Below are positions 1 through 11,986 of a DNA stretch of 64,000 nt, piece after piece (the stretch's first letter is position 1; the number at the start of each line of letters is the position of its first letter). The position numbers and the translations under genes were made by a program. The DNA is from Paratinospora sagittata (taxonomy: Eukaryota; Streptophyta; Magnoliopsida; Ranunculales; Menispermaceae): contig CM069610.1 in NCBI GenBank assembly GCA_035771175.1, positions 25,882,501 through 25,946,500 on the forward strand, given 5' to 3'. The notes under the pieces were generated by a model, which was not told the origin of the DNA, did no database searches, and saw only the letters and a list, made by a program, of their open reading frames with translations.

Positions 1-1183
1 TGTTCAGAGTTTAAGTGCTGAGATTGATCGAGAGGTTACCCTACACACCAAAGATCAAACTAATGCATTAGGCATGAGATATGTCTTCGTTCTTCGAGCT
101 TGATCTTTGTAGACTTCGAAAGCTATTGTTTGATGTGTTCTTGATGCAAGACAATTGATGTGTTCTTTTTTCTTGTGTTATCTTACCGAGACCACTTCAT
201 ATACTTACAACTTAAAACAATGGATAGCCACTGCAAATCTAAGCACAAAAGGGATGAAATGAAGAACTTGCTGATCAACGACGTTATCATCAAGACAGAT
301 TAAAATTTTGATTCTATTCGAAGCTTGTTTTGACAAATGCAAGAATCATTACTTTCTTCTCTTGAAAAACTCTTGGGAAAGCTCAATCTAACTTGCAAAA
401 ATTGTGTGTGTTGTATTTTTGAAAATCAGAGAATGAGTGTTTTATAAAATTAGAAATTGCGGGTTAAAGAGCAAGAGAGTACAAAATGATTTGAATTCAA
501 AAGATTGTTTAATCTAAAGTTGTTTTGGGCTTACGAGACAATAGGAATGATAAAGGTGTTAGTAGAGAATATTTCAATTAAGATAACTTGGAGAAATTGT
601 GTAAGGAATAGAAAAATCGGGCAAGCAGAAGTGCCCACATTTTTCTCGCTAGAAATATCAGATTTTTTTCCCTGACGTGAATAGCGTGCTATTGGGTTGT
701 CTGTCATGTTCTCAATTGACAGATAGCAGGCTATAGCAGGTCGATATACACAAACCCGAGATCTCGTGTTTTACGGACTTTTCGATAGCGTGTTATCGAG
801 GCCTATAGCGCGCTATTTCCCATTTTACTAAAAATGGAAAGATCACGGCAACAGCTTTATAGCGAAGTTTCATAGGGGATAGCGCGGTATACACAATTTT
901 TTCAGAAAAACAAATGTTTTATTATAGAACCCTGTCAGCGTGCTATCAACACTGATAGCGCGCTAGTGCCTTCAGGAAACTTTTGGCAAATTGCTGGATA
1001 GCCTTATTTTTGAAAAATTAATATTTTGACACTCAAGAACCATTCCATTTACTCAAAACATATTGATATAAGATTAAACACTTTTAAATAAATCAAAACT
1101 CATTGAAATTATGATTAAAACCTTTCGGAAAACATTTTTTCAAAATGAAATACTATATCGAAGTGATTTTGAAGACTTTGCAA
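1..1183. repeat. Full satellite monomer
   Basis: The first 60 bases recur at 1184, giving a period of 1183 bp. This copy has the complete monomer: the landmark near +184, the palindrome cluster from about +680 to +966, and an AT-rich tail ending in GAAGACTTTGCAA. It lacks the 428-bp internal duplication of its right-hand neighbour. Confidence 0.95.
681..966. repeat. Cluster of ATAGCGYGCTAT near-palindromes in the monomer
   Basis: Seven 12-mers related to the palindrome ATAGCGCGCTAT lie at about 681 (ATAGCGTGCTAT), 723 (ATAGCAGGCTAT), 785 (ATAGCGTGTTAT), 805 (ATAGCGCGCTAT), 879 (ATAGCGCGGTAT), 935 (TCAGCGTGCTAT) and 955 (ATAGCGCGCTAG). The cluster recurs at the equivalent place in every full monomer of both arrays, with point changes. 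GAGATCTC or GAGAGCTC, another palindrome, lies inside it near 759. These are the most CpG-rich positions of an otherwise AT-rich unit. The function is unknown; a protein-binding array or the remnant of an older short repeat are both possible. Confidence 0.85.
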
Positions 1184-2792
1184 TGTTCAGAGTTTAAGTG
1201 CTGAGATTGATCGAGAGGTTACCCTACACACCAAAGATCAAACTAATGCATTAGGCATGAGATATGTCTTCGTTCTTCGAGCTTGATCTTTGTAGACTTC
1301 GAAAGCTATTGTTTGATGTGTTCTTGATGCAAGACAATTGATGTGTTCTTTTTTCTTGTGTTATCTTACCGAGACCACTTCATATACGTACAACTTAAAA
1401 CAATGGATAGCCTCTGCAAAATCTAAGCACAAAAGGGATAAAATGAAGAACTTGCTGATCAACGACGTTATCATCAAGACAGATTGCAATTTTGACTCTA
1501 TTCGAAGCTTGTTTTGACAAATGCAAGAATCATTACTTTCTTCTCTTGAAAACCTCTTGGGAAAGCTCTATATAACTTGCAAAAATTGTGTGTGTTGTAT
1601 TTTTGAAAATCAGCGAATGAGTGTTTTGTTTAATCTAAAGTTGTTTTGGGCATGCGAGACTGTGGGAATCATTTAGGAGTTAGTAGAGAATATGTCTTCG
1701 TTCTTCGAGCTTGATCTTTGTAGACTTCGAAAGCTATTGTTTGATGTGTTCTTGATGCAAGACAATTGATGTGTTCTTTTTTCTTGTGTTATCTTACCGA
1801 GACCACTTCATATACTTACAACTTAAAACAATGGATAGCCTCTGCAAATCTAAGCACAAAAGGGATGAAATGAAGAACTTGCTGATCAACGACGTTATCA
1901 TCAAGACAGATTGAAATTTTGATTCTATTCGAAGCTTGTTTTGACAAATGCAAGAATCATTACTTTCTTCTCTTGAAAAACTCTTGCGAAAGCTCAATCC
2001 AACTTGCAAAAATTGTGTGTTGTATTTTTGAAAATCAGAGAATGAGTGTTTTATAAAATTAGAAATTGCGGGTTAAAGAGCGAGAGAGTACAAAATGATT
2101 TGAATTCAAAACATTGTTTAATTTAAAGTTGTTTTGGCCTTACGAGACAATAGGAATCATAAAGGTGTTAGTAGAGAATATTTCAATTAAGATAACTTGG
2201 AGAAATTGTGTAAGGAATAGAAAAATCGAGCAAGCAGAAGTGCCCACATTTTTCTCGTTAGAAATATCAGATTTTTTTCCCAGACGTGAATAGCGTGCTA
2301 TTGGGTTGTCTATCATGTTCTCAATTGACAGATAGCAGGCTATAGCAGGTCGATATACACAAACCCGAGATCTCGAGTTTTACGGACTTTTCGATAGCGT
2401 GTTATCGAGGCCTATAGCGCGCTATTGCCCATTTTACTAAAAATGGAAAGATCACGGCAACAGCTTTATAGCGAAGTATCAAAGGGGATAGCGCGGTATA
2501 CACAATTTTTTCAGAAAAACAAATGTTTTATTATAGAACCCTGTCAGCGTGCTATCAACACTGATAGTGCGCTAGTGCCTTCAGGAAACTTTTGGCAAAT
2601 TGCTGGATAGCCTTATTTTTGAAAAATTAATATTTTGACACTCAAGAACCACTCCATTTACTCAAAACATATTGATATAAGATTAAAAACTTTTAAATAA
2701 TTCAAAACTCATTGAAATTATGATTAAAACCTTTCGAAAAACATTTTTTCAAAATGAAATACTATATCGAAGTGATTTTGAAGACTTTGCAA
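1184..2792. repeat. Composite satellite unit (full monomer plus 428-bp duplication)
   Basis: This 1609-bp unit contains the first third of a monomer twice. Sequence from about 1258 runs to GTAGAGAATAT near 1692, then jumps back to the GTCTTCGTTCTTCGAGC segment and continues as a full monomer. The first pass also lacks 63 bp, reading GTGTTTTGTTTAATC. The join lies where GAGAATAT and GAGATAT resemble each other, consistent with short-homology unequal exchange. Confidence 0.93.
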
Positions 2793-4403
2793 TTTTCAGA
2801 GTTTTAGTGTTGAGATTGATCGAGAGGTTACCCTGCACATCAAATATCAAACTAATGCATTAGGCATGAGATATGTCTTCGTTCTACGAGCTTGACCTGT
2901 GTAGACTTCGAAAGCTATTGTTTGATGTGTTCTTGATGCAAGACAATTGATTTGTTCTTTTTTGTTGTGTTATCTTACCGAGACCACTTCATATACTTAC
3001 AACTTAAAACAATGGATAGCCTCTGCAAAATCTAAGCACAAAAGGGATAAAATGAAGAACTTGCTGATCAACGACGTTATCATCAAGACAGATTGCAATT
3101 TTGATTCTATTCGAAGCTTGTTTTGACAAATGCAAGAATCATTACTTTCTTCTGTTGAAAACCTCTTGGGAAAGCTCTATATAACTTGCAAAAATTGTGT
3201 GTGTTGTATTTTTGAAAATCAGCGAATGAGTGTTTTGTTTAATCTAAAGTTGTTTTGGGCATGCGAGACTGTGGGAATCATTTAGGAGTTAGTAGAGAAT
3301 ATGTCTTCGTTCTTCGAGCTTGATCTTTGTAGACTTCGAAAGCTATTGTTTGATGTGTTCTTGATGCAAGACAATTGATGTGTTCTTTTTTCTTGTGTTA
3401 TCTTACCGAGACCACTTCATATACTTACAACTTAAAACAATGGATAGCCTCTGCAAATCTAAGCACAAAAGGGATGAAATGAAGAACTTGCTGATCAACG
3501 ACGTTATCATCAAGACAGATTGAAATTTTGATTCTATTCGAAGCTTGTTTTGACAAATGCAAGAATCATTACTTTCTTCTCTTGAAAAACCCTTTCGAAA
3601 GCTCAATTTGACTTGCAAAAATTGTGTGCGTTGTATTTTTGAAAATCAGAGAATGAGTGTTTTATAAAATTAGAAATTGCGGGTTAAAGAGCAAGAGAGT
3701 ACAAAATGATTTGAATTCAAAACATTGTTTAATCTAAAGTTGTTTTGGGCTTACGAGACAATAGGAATCATAAAGGTGTTAGTAGAGAATATTTCAATTA
3801 AGATAACCTGGAGAAATTGTGTAAGGAATAGAAAAATCGAGCAAGCAGAACTGCCCAAATTTTTCTCGTTAAAAATATCAGATTTTTTTCCCAGACGTGA
3901 ATCGCGTGCTATTGGGTTGTCTATCATGTTCTCAATTGACAGATAGCAGGCCATAGCAAGTTGATATACACAAACCCGAGATCTCGAGTTTTACGGACTT
4001 TTCGATAGCCTGTTATCGAGCCCTATAGCGCGCTATTGCCCATTTTACTAAAAATGGAATGATCACGGCAACAGCTTTATAGCGAAGTATCAAAGGGGAT
4101 AGCGCGGTATACACAATTTTTTCAGAAAAACAAATGTTTTATTATAGAACCCTGTCAGCGTGCTATCAACACTGATAGTGCGCTAGTGCCTTCAGGAAAC
4201 TTTTGGCAAATTGCTGGATAGCCTTATTTTTGAAAAATTAATATTTTGACACTCAAGAACCATTCCATTTACTCAAAACATATTGATATAAGATTAAACA
4301 CTTTTAAATAAATCAAAACTCATTGAAATTATGATTAAAACCTTTCGGAAAACATTTTTTCAAAATGAAATACTATATCGAAGTGATTTTGAAGACTTTG
4401 CAA
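2793..4403. repeat. Composite satellite unit
   Basis: Same architecture as the unit starting at 1184, 1611 bp long, with the duplicated landmark at 2977 and 3405. The first pass carries the same 63-bp deletion and the variant GAGACTGTGGGAATCATTTAGG. Confidence 0.93.
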
Positions 4404-5584
4404 TGTTCAGAGTTTAAGTGCTGAGATTGATCGAGAGGTTACCCTACACACCAAAGATCAAACTAATGCATTAGGCATGAGATATGTCTTCGTTCTTCGA
4501 GCTTGATCTTTGTAGACTTCGAAAGCTATTGTTTGATGTGATCTTGATGCAAGACAATTGATGTGTTCTTTTTTCTTGTGTTATCTTACCGAGACCACTT
4601 CATATACCTACAACTTAAAACAATGGATAGCCTCTGCAAATCTAAGCACAAAAGGGATGAACTGAAGAACTTGCTGATCAACGACGTTATCATCAAGACA
4701 GATTGAAATTTTGATTCTATTCGAAGCTTGTTTTGACGAATGCAAGAATCGTTACTTTCTTCTCTAGAAAAACTCTTGCGAAAGCTCAATCTAACTTGCA
4801 AAAATTGTGTGTTGTATTTTTGAAAATCAGAGAATGAGTGTTTTATAAAATTAGAAATTGCGGGGTAAAGAGCGAGAGAGTACAAAATGATTTGAATTCA
4901 AAACATTGTTTAATTTAAAGTTGTTTTGGCCTTACGAGACAATAGGAATCATAAAGGTGTTAGTAGAGAATATTTCAATTAAGATAACTTGGAGAAATTG
5001 TGTAAGGAATAGAAAAATCGAGCAAGCAGAAGTGCCCACATTTTTCTCGTTAGAAATATCAGATTTTTTTTCCAGACGTGAATAGCGTGCTATTGGGTTG
5101 TCTATCATGTTCTCAATTGACAGATAGCAGGCTATAGCAGGTCGATATACACAAACCCGAGATCTCGAGTTTTACGGACTTTTCGATAGCGTGTTATCGA
5201 GGCCTATAGCGCGCTATTGCCCATTTTACTAAAAATGGAAAGATCACGGCAACAGCTTTATAGCGAAGTATCAAAGGGGATAGCGCGGTATACACAATTT
5301 TTTCAGAAAAACAAATGTTTTATTATAGAACCCTGTCAGCGTGCTATCAACACTGATAGTGCGCTAGTGCCTTCAGGAAACTTTTGGCAAATTGCTGGAT
5401 AGCCTTATTTTTGAAAAATTAATATTTTGACACTCAAGAACCATTCCATTTACTCAAAACATATTGATATAAGATTAAAAACTTTTAAATAATTCAAAAC
5501 TCATTGAAATTATGATTAAAACCTTTAGAAAAACATTTTTTCAAAATGAAATACTATATCGAAGTGATTTTGAAGACTTTGCAA
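4404..5584. repeat. Full satellite monomer between composite units
   Basis: This 1181-bp unit has one landmark (4588) and no internal duplication. It separates two pairs of composite units, so the composite repeat is not strictly periodic. Confidence 0.93.
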
Positions 5585-7196
5585 TTTTCAGAGTTTTAGT
5601 GTTGAGATTGTTCGAGAGGTTACCCTACACACCAAATATCAAACTAATGCATTAGGCATGAGATATGTCTTCGTTCTACGAGCTTGACCTGTGTAGACTT
5701 CGAAAGCTATTGTTTGATGTGTTCTTGATGCACGACAATTGATTTGTTCTTTTTTGTTGTGTTATCTTACCGAGACCACTTCATATACTTACAACTTAAA
5801 ACAATGGATAGCCTCTGCAAAATCTAAGCACAAAAGGGATAAAATGAAGAACTTGCTGATCAACGACGTTATCATCAAGACATATTGCAATTTTGACTCT
5901 ATTCGAAGCTTGTTTTGACAAATGCAAGAATCATTACTTTCTTCTGTTGAAAACCTCTTGGGAAAACTCTATATAACTTGCAAAAATTGTGTGTGTTGTA
6001 TTTTTGAAAATCAGCGAATGAGTGTTTTGTTTAATCTAAAGTTGTTTTGGGCATGCGAGACTGTCGGAATCATTTAGGAGTTAGTAGAGAATATGTCTTC
6101 GTTCTTCGAGCTTGATCTTTGTAGACTTCGAAAGCTATTGTTTGATGTGTTCTTGATGCAAGACAATTGATGTGTTCTTTTTTCTTGTGTTATCTTACCG
6201 AGACCACTTCATATACTTACAACTTAAAACAATGGATAGCCTCTGCAAATCTAAGCACAAAAGGGATGAAATGAAGAACTTGCTGATCAACGACTTTATC
6301 ATCAAGACAGATTGAAATTTTGATTCTATTCGAAGCTTGTTTTGACAAATGCAAGAATCATTACTTTCTTCTCTTGAAAAACCCTTGCGAAAGCTCAATC
6401 TAACTTGCAAAAATTGTGTGCGTTGTATTTTTGAAAATCAGAGAATGAGTGTTTTATAAAATTAGAAATTGCGGGTTAAAGAGCAAGAGAGTACAAAATG
6501 ATTTGAATTCAAAACATTGTTTAATCTAAAGTTGTTTTGGGCTTACGAGACAATAGGAATCATAAAGGTGTTAGTAGAGAATATTTCAATTAAGATAACC
6601 TGGAGAAATTGTGTAAGGAATAGAAAAATCGAGCAAGCAGAAGTGCCCAAATTTTTCTCGTTAAAAATATCAGATTTTTTTCCCATACGTGAATGGCGTG
6701 TTGTTGGGTTGTGTATGATGTTCTCAATTGACAGTTAGCAGGCTATAGCAGGTCGACATACACAAACTCGAGATCTCGAGTTTTACGGACTTTTCAATAG
6801 CGTGTTATCGAGGCCTATAGCGCGCTATTGCCCATTTTACTAAAAATGGAAAGATCACGGCAACAGCTTTATAGCGAAGTATCAAAGGGGATAGCGCGGT
6901 ATACACAATTTTTTCAGAAAAACAAATGTTTTATTATAGAACCCTGTCAGCGTGCTATCAACACTGATAGTGCGCTAGTGCCTTCAGGAAACTTTTGGCA
7001 AATTGCTGGATAGCCTTATTTTTGAAAAAATTAATATTTTGACACTCAAGAACCATTCCATTTACTCAAAACATATTGATATAAGATTAAAAACTTTTAA
7101 ATAATTCAAAACTCATTGAAATTATGATTAAAACCTTTAGAAAAACATTTTTTCAAAATGAAATACTATATCGAAGTGATTTTGAAGACTTTGCAA
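5585..7196. repeat. Composite satellite unit
   Basis: This 1612-bp unit has landmarks at 5769 and 6197 and a first pass with the 63-bp deletion. The palindrome cluster is somewhat eroded: the first 12-mer reads ATGGCGTGTTGT near 6693. Confidence 0.92.
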
Positions 7197-8805
7197 TGTT
7201 CAGAGGTTAAGTGCTGAGATTGATCGAGAGGTTACCCTACACACCAAAGATCAAACTAATGCATTAGGCATGAGATATGTCTTCGTTCTTCGAGCTTGAT
7301 CTTTGTAGACTTCGAAAGCTATTGTTTGATGTGTTCTTGATGCAAGACAATTGATGTGTTCTTTTTTCTTGTGTTATCTTACCGAGACCACTTCATATAC
7401 TTACAACTTAAAACAATGGATAGCCTCTGCAAAATCTAAGCACAAAAGGGATAAAATGAAGAACTTGCTGATGAACGACGTTATCATCAAGACAGATTGC
7501 AATTTTGACTCTATTCGAAGCTTGTTTTGACAAATGCAAGAATCATTACTTTCTTCTCTTGAAAACCTCTTGGGAAAGCTCTATATAACTTGCAAAAATT
7601 GTGTGTGTTGTATTTTTGAAAATCAGCGAATGAGTGTTTTGTTTAATCTAAAGTTGTTTTGGGCATGCGAGACTGTGGGAATCATTTAGGAGTTAGTAGA
7701 GAATATGTCTTCGTTCTTCGAGCTTGATCTTTGTAGACTTCGAAAGCTATTGTTTGATGTGTTCTTGATGCAAGACAATTGATGTGTTCTTTTTTCTTGT
7801 GTTATCTTACCGAGACCACTTCATATACTTACAACTTAAAACAATGGATAGCCTCTGCAAATCTAAGCACAAAAGGGATGAAATGAAGAACTTGCTGATC
7901 AACGACGTTATCATCAAGACAGATTGAAATTTTGATTCTATTCGAAGCTTGTTTTGACAAATGCAAGAATCATTACTTTCTTCTCTTGAAAAACTCTTGC
8001 GAAAGCTCAATCCAACTTGCAAAAATTGTGTGTTGTATTTTTGAAAATCAGAGAATGAGTGTTTTATAAAATTAGAAATTGCGGGTTAAAGAGCGAGAGA
8101 GTACAAAATGATTTGAATTCAAAACATTGTTTAATTTAAAGTTGTTTTGGCCTTACGAGACAATAGGAATCATATAGGTGTTAGTAGAGAATATTTCAAT
8201 TAAGATAACTTGGAGAAATTGTGTAAGGAATAGAAAAATCGAGCAAGCAGAAGTGCCCACATTTTTCTCGTTAGAAATATCAGATTTTTTTCCCAGACGT
8301 GAATAGCGTGCTATTGGGTTGTCTATCATGTTCTCAATTGACAGATAGCAGGCTATAGCAGGTCGATATACACAAACCCGAGATCTCGAGTTTTACGGAC
8401 TTTTCGATAGCGTGTTATCGAGGCCTATAGCGCGCTATTGTCCATTTTACTAAAAATGGAAAGATCACGGCAACAGCTTTATAGCGAAGTATCAAAGGGG
8501 ATAGCGCGGTATACACAATTTTTTCAGAAAAACAAATGTTTTATTATAGAACCCTGTCAGCGTGCTATCAACACTGATAGTGCGCTAGTGCCTTCAGGAA
8601 ACTTTTGGCAAATTGCTGGATAGCCTTATTTTTGAAAAATTAATATTTTGACACTCAAGAACCATTCCATTTACTCAAAACATATTGATATAAGATTAAA
8701 AACTTTTAAATAAATCAAAACTCATTGAAATTATGATTAAAACCTTTCGGAAAACATTTTTTCAAAATGAAATACTATATCGATGTGATTTTGAAGACTT
8801 TGCAA
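7197..8805. repeat. Composite satellite unit
   Basis: This 1609-bp unit has landmarks at 7381 and 7809. It is the last complete unit before the retrotransposon and closely resembles the unit at 1184-2792. Confidence 0.92.
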
Positions 8806-8842
8806 TGTTCAGAGTTTAAGTGCTGAGATTGATCGAGAGGTT

Positions 8843-8847
8843 ACCCT
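8843..8847. repeat. Target-site duplication, left copy (ACCCT)
   Basis: ACCCT directly precedes the TGTGACGCC start of the LTR and recurs immediately after the CGCCACA end at 18603-18607. Five bases is the usual length for Ty3/gypsy integrases. Removing the element and one ACCCT restores a satellite monomer of 1184 bp. Confidence 0.95.
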
Positions 8848-9256
8848 TGTGACGCCCCGAAAATTATTTCATCTAGCCCATAACCCAATTGCATTTTTGC
8901 CCAAACTCTATGTGTTGTCTTGATATGTTTGGTGTTTGTTTGATGATTGTTTAATGTTTGTATAGTTGATGCTTGATAATGTATATAAATATATGTATCA
9001 TAAATTTATATGAGTCATGTTAAATTAAAGTATAATGCATATGTTATGATTTATGCATGGGCTCATTAAACCATGAATTGATATGGGTTAGGATTGATTG
9101 AATAAAAGGATAAATGAAATTGAAAATTTCATGTATTAAATGGATTGGACATTTAAAATACATGTGGTTAGTATGGGTAGTATGAGACCAACACATGTGA
9201 AGGTTGGTGCATGAAAGTGGACAAGTGTCCCATGCCATCAAGGAAGTGCTAGAATG

Positions 9257-9513
9257 AGTGGAGGGAATCAAGGAGAGAATCAAGGAGGAAAAGAAGGAGA
9301 GAATCAAGGAGGAAAACAAGGAGAGAATCAAGGAGAGAATCAAGGAGGAAAACAAGGAGAGAATCAAGGAGAGAATCAAGGAGGGAATCAAGGAATTGCT
9401 AGAAAGAGGTGAGTGGAGAGAAAGGAAAGAAGAAGAGAAAGAAAAGAAGAGAAAGGAAAGAAGAAGAGAAAGGAAAGAAGAAGAGAAGGAAGGAGAGAGT
9501 TGCAGGAGGAAGA
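9257..9513 (+). repeat. Purine-rich short tandem repeats in the 5' LTR
   Basis: About 250 bp are nearly all purine on the plus strand. The first part is built from AGAGAATCAAGG-like 12-mers with GAGGAAAACAAGG variants, the second from AGAAGAGAAAGGAAAG-like units. Both strands stay open by chance here, giving low-complexity Glu/Lys/Arg or Ser/Leu frames that should not be read as proteins. The 3' LTR has lost this part, so the only copy is in the 5' LTR. Confidence 0.9.
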
Positions 9514-10880
9514 TCCCTGCGACGTTTCCATCAAAGAGGTAGATCTTTGGAATATACGGTCAAATTGAGCTCAAATTTTATCAGCACATTCGTAGCTTAT
9601 GGTTCTTCATTCGGGTCGGTGGAGATCTTGATCAGAGGTTTCGTCTAAGAGATCTAACCTCTCAAACGAAGCTGGTCGGAATTTCTGGGTTTCTCGTGCC
9701 GTTTCGGTCAAACTTACAGATCTCCTCAATCTACCGTTGGATGGATATCAAATTTGGGTATGTCGTTTATAACAGATATTTCTGTATTCTGAACGGGATG
9801 TCTATAAGTTTTGTATTTTGTGTGATATAGCCATCTGAGTTTGGATATTTGCAGCAGGAAAGGAGAAACTGTCTGATTAGATCCTTGTTCATCAAAGATA
9901 CATATCTTTTCGGTCCACCGTTGGATTGGGCTGATATTTGGACAGAAGGTTTGTTTCTTCACATACTTCAATATGTACGGTGGATTTTGTGATTATATAT
10001 TTCTATTGGTAGATTAATACACCTGAACAGAATAATACATGTGAAGAATTGGTAGGGTTGTTTGTATTTGACCTACATTTAGAATATGAGCTTAGACCTT
10101 TCCAAATAGCTTGCATGTCAACTATGTTGACCTAGTTGCCATTGTTGATGAACCCATGATGCAAAATCAGTGATATACATGGCTGAACATGGTGACCTAG
10201 TGTAAATCGACAATAGGGCCTAAGTATGGAAAATTTCATATTTTAGGGCTTTTGATGCTTTTGGCCTAGAATCATTGAATTGATGCAACTTATGTTTAAT
10301 TAAGCATGATTAGAGTTGATTATGCTACTGATTTGGTGGTTGTGACCATATCATGGGTTAGGCCTACTTGTGATCAAGTGACCCAATTTGGGCATGTTTA
10401 TGCCTAAAGGAATTGAAAATCAGTATTTTTGATTAATAGAATGGTTTATGTATGAGAACTATGCATTAGAGGCCTGAGTCATGTGATTTGAGTTGAATGA
10501 TGGGATTAGATGAGATTTAGGCCTATTGTTTATATGTGGACTGATTTAGGGTTGATGTGTAATGTCTATGTGATTGAGCATAGAAATTGATGTATGGTAG
10601 GATATTGATGAATGTTTCAGGATCTTGATTTGGGTTGATTCGGTTTGGTGATCGTGTGTGGTTAAGTACTCTCGCGAGGCTTGGTTGTAAGTAGACTTCA
10701 CTTATGATTATATCATTTATGTCATCATATCACTTATATATATTGTATGTTGAAAGCATGAATGTGTTCTAATGTTTTGAATGATGCATTGATTTGAGAA
10801 AACCTTATGACTTTGGTTGGACCCATCTATCTGGCTAATAGGGGGACTTAACCTTGTTATAAGAGGGTTTTAAGAAAGGA

Positions 10881-11039
10881 AATGATTGGGATCAACGGCA
10901 CGGTGAAATAGACGTGTACTAGTAACCCAAATAAAAATGATTGGGATCAACGGCACGGTGAAATAGACGTGTACTAGTAACCCAAATAAACATGATTGGG
11001 ATCAACGGCACGGTGAAATAGACGTGTACTAGTAACCCA
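10881..11039 (+). repeat. Three-copy 55-bp tandem repeat in the 5' LTR
   Basis: The segment beginning ATGATTGGGATCAACGGCAC recurs at 10882, 10937 and 10992, a period of 55 bp. The third copy is cut after AGTAACCCAA. The copies are almost identical and are matched exactly in place in the 3' LTR, so the triplication predates this insertion. LTR tandem repeats of this kind often lie in U3 and may affect transcription, but that is not shown here. Confidence 0.95.
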
Positions 11040-11761
11040 AGGCATGTGGAATGTGGATTCAAATTGATAAGCTTTTACTTGCATCGAACTTATTATAAAT
11101 GCTTGATATCTATATGTTATGAGCTTTTAATCATGCTACACATTGACATGCATACATGGTTTTTATTGATGAGTATTGATAGCATATTTGAATTCTATTC
11201 ACTGGGCATCGTTGGCTCACCCTCATTTTCCTCTTTCAGGTCCTTCTGTCCCGAATAAGGGCAAAGGAGTAGTCATATCTTGAGGGCCTTGCCTGCGAGA
11301 GAATCCAACGCCTCGATGTGAGTCGAGAGGCATTTTGATTGAATTGTGTTTTAAATTATGAAGTACTATATTTTGGATTATGTAATTATAACACTTACCA
11401 CATTGTAGTATGGGTGAGTTGGGACTTGTTAGATAGACTATGTGGGCATATGACGGTTTTATTTGTACCCACAATTTTGGACTTTATGAGTATGTCAATT
11501 TTAATGGACTGTAGGGATTATGATTATTATTTATGGTTCATTTTTTTATGGATTATCTCTTGTCTTGGATGATTAATACGGTGGGTAGTTTTGTTTAATA
11601 CCTTTTGATATCATATCGTTGTTTGGGATAAGGCTTGTAGGGTCTCAACCACCTCACGGGAGTTGAGGAGTGGTCGGAGATGCCTACGCCGGGCGTCCCG
11701 CCCCGGCATTCCGCACGCCATTCCCTGCGGGGTTGGTGGTCCGGGGCGCGGGGTCGCCACA

Positions 11762-11986
11762 GTTGGTATCAGAGCCTGATTTTACTAGGTTTGGTTTATG
11801 TATTGGACTTAGATGACTTTGACCTAGGAATTGGGTGAGAGATTTAGGTGATAAAAAGCTTAAAGGAACTAACTTAAAAGCCTTACTATCATATTTTCTG
11901 CGTGTATTATATGATATGGGTAGTTATGAGGCTTTGTTAATGTTTTAAATGTGTGATGGTTGCTCGTATTTCTACTTCTCAGTGTC
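11762..11986 (+). other. Untranslated leader of the retrotransposon
   Basis: These 225 bp separate the 5' LTR from the first in-frame ATG of gag-pol. Beyond the primer binding site nothing specific is seen. An ATG at 11956 lies in another frame and opens only a short peptide. Confidence 0.75.
11764..11781 (+). other. Primer binding site, initiator tRNA-Met type
   Basis: TGGTATCAGAGCC begins two bases after the LTR end at 11761. It is the usual plant retroelement site complementary to the 3' end of initiator tRNA-Met, where reverse transcription of the minus strand starts. The match to the usual longer form weakens after 13 bases. Confidence 0.93.

Larger units (their letters stand above)
1..8847. 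repeat. Satellite array, left block (composite 1.6-kb higher-order repeat)
   Basis: Direct tandem repeat. The landmark ACCGAGACCACTTC recurs at 185, 1368, 1796, 2977, 3405, 4588, 5769, 6197, 7381 and 7809, so spacings are about 1183 or exactly 428 bp. The pattern in units is full, composite, composite, full, composite, composite, then a monomer cut by the retrotransposon at 8847. The DNA is AT-rich apart from a CpG-rich palindrome cluster in the second half of each monomer. Short reading frames inside it are not conserved between copies and are not called as genes. No promoter or RNA gene is recognised here. Confidence 0.97.
8848..11761 (+). repeat. 5' LTR, complete
   Basis: The 2914-bp LTR starts TGTGACGCCCCG and ends GGGGTCGCCACA, so its ends are imperfect inverted repeats. 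The part from 9614 to 11761 matches 16451-18602 with about four substitutions and one 4-bp indel (GAACGGGATG against GAACGGTGGAGATG). The last 120 bp are strikingly GC-rich compared with the rest, with a CTCAAC/GTTGAG stem near 11644-11667. The LTR also holds a purine-rich tract and a three-copy 55-bp repeat. No reading frame in it looks coding. I could not fix the transcription start or polyadenylation site. Confidence 0.95.

Noticed and set aside
681..966. CENP-B box-like motif as proof of a centromere
   Set aside because: The 12-mer does not match the CENP-B box, and nothing else in the window shows centromere identity.
1794..2009. Recurrent 71-residue minus-strand frame in many satellite monomers (also 3403, 6195, 7807, 18748, 19932, 21115, 22298, 26959, 28142)
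   Set aside because: It is lost in the A and B monomers of the right array, has no recognisable domain, and recurs only because the repeat recurs.
2425..2610. Recurrent 61-residue plus-strand frame over the palindrome cluster
   Set aside because: It opens at a non-ATG codon in several copies, is interrupted in others (for example unit 1 and most A/B monomers), and shows no domain.
9258..9542. Glu/Lys/Arg-rich frame in the 5' LTR
   Set aside because: A by-product of a purine-rich low-complexity tract; the opposite strand is open too.
11046..11572. Short frames at the LTR 3' side, duplicated at 17887-18413
   Set aside because: Identical because the LTRs are duplicates; no domain, and LTRs of this group are non-coding.
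11960..11986. Upstream TTG as gag-pol start
   Set aside because: A plant mRNA would start at ATG; the first in-frame ATG is at 11987.
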